In this document: positions 39,544-39,659 of the stretch, piece after piece
How positions within the stretch are numbered: the first letter of the stretch is position 1
Layout of the letters: each line of letters starts with the position of its first letter
DNA from: Clostridiales bacterium
GTDB lineage: Bacteria > Bacillota > Clostridia > Lachnospirales > Lachnospiraceae
DNA length: 39,659 nucleotides
Reading direction: 5' to 3'
Assembly (NCBI GenBank): GCA_014799595.1
Contig: JAAVHR010000008.1
Location: 28,802 to 68,460 of the forward strand
Notes under the pieces: generated by a model
Database searches by the model: none
What the model was told of the DNA's origin: nothing
The model's input: the letters and a program-made list of their open reading frames with translations, nothing else
Position numbers and translations under genes: made by a program

Positions 39544-39659
39544 TGTTAGAATAAAAATGGTACAAGTTAAAAGTGGAAAAATCCCCAAAATAGGTTACAA
39601 TAGAAGACAGAAAGGATGGAGATTTTTCATGAGTAAACAATATGATAAACAATTTAAAG
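39544..39659 (+). mobile_element. Left end of an IS3-family insertion sequence
   Basis: The end starts TGTTAGAATAAAAATGG and the interior holds the start of a transposase gene. Terminal TG is typical of IS3 elements. The recombinase frame breaks here. Only one end is visible, so the inverted repeat and the target duplication cannot be checked. Confidence 0.7.
39629..39659 (+). CDS. IS3-type transposase OrfA, 5' end
   Basis: A partial gene beginning MSKQYDKQFK, behind AAAGGATGGAG. This opening is typical of IS3-family helix-turn-helix OrfA proteins; the rest lies beyond the window. In complete elements OrfB is made by frameshifting. Confidence 0.7.
   Translation, partial: MSKQYDKQFK

Overview
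The window looks like part of a low-GC Firmicute chromosome, most likely a gut clostridium of the Lachnospiraceae type. This is an inference from protein families, strong Shine-Dalgarno sequences and AT-rich base use; no rRNA or other species marker is present. Most of it (about 5.2-35.4 kb) is a tailed, siphovirus-like prophage read leftward on the minus strand. Its left border lies between about 4.6 and 5.6 kb. Its lysogeny region and integrase are not in the window.

Layout from left to right. 0.1-5.1 kb is chromosomal or island DNA: an OmpR-type response regulator, a YcxB-like membrane protein, unknown small proteins, an HXXEE membrane protein with a PadR regulator, and a DUF6075 protein. 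5.6-7.3 kb holds M15 endolysin, holin and a Tad2 (anti-Thoeris) protein. 7.3-15.2 kb is the tail module: a BspA-repeat tail protein, a distal tail protein, the tape measure, a type I toxin-antitoxin island, frameshifted tail chaperones and the tail tube. 15.2-26.6 kb is head and packaging: connector proteins, capsid, scaffold, a YadA-like fibre, a MuF-type minor head protein with a JAB-like end, a homing endonuclease, a ribbon-helix-helix regulator, portal and terminase. 26.6-28.4 kb is a self-contained Kiwa-like defence operon plus tRNA-Ile(UAU). 28.4-31.7 kb holds two sigma-like regulators and small early genes including RusA. 31.7-35.4 kb holds an origin-like array of hairpins, a primase-helicase and the 3' part of a DEAH helicase. 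35.4-39.5 kb is a separate, more GC-rich element with three large serine recombinase genes. It has split the helicase at its DEAH motif and is itself interrupted by an IS3-family element at 39,544.

The most unusual signal is a family of at least five copies, on the minus strand, of a sequence that reads like a type II-A CRISPR repeat (it starts GTTTTAGAG, then TTGTGTTA, then TTTGAATGG). The copies are solitary, have no spacers, and sit at gene boundaries of the late operon. Two are followed by near-identical terminators. They could be RNA-based anti-CRISPRs (phage-borne solitary repeats) or an undescribed intergenic element. The prophage also carries Tad2, Kiwa, a type I toxin whose Shine-Dalgarno is hidden in a hairpin and which has an antisense RNA, and a candidate plus-strand small RNA with its own promoter and terminator.

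Several lesions suggest that the prophage is decaying: a 5-base insertion in the Walker A region of the large terminase, the split helicase, and frameshifts in a small early gene and in one recombinase. Sequencing error cannot be excluded for the single-base cases.
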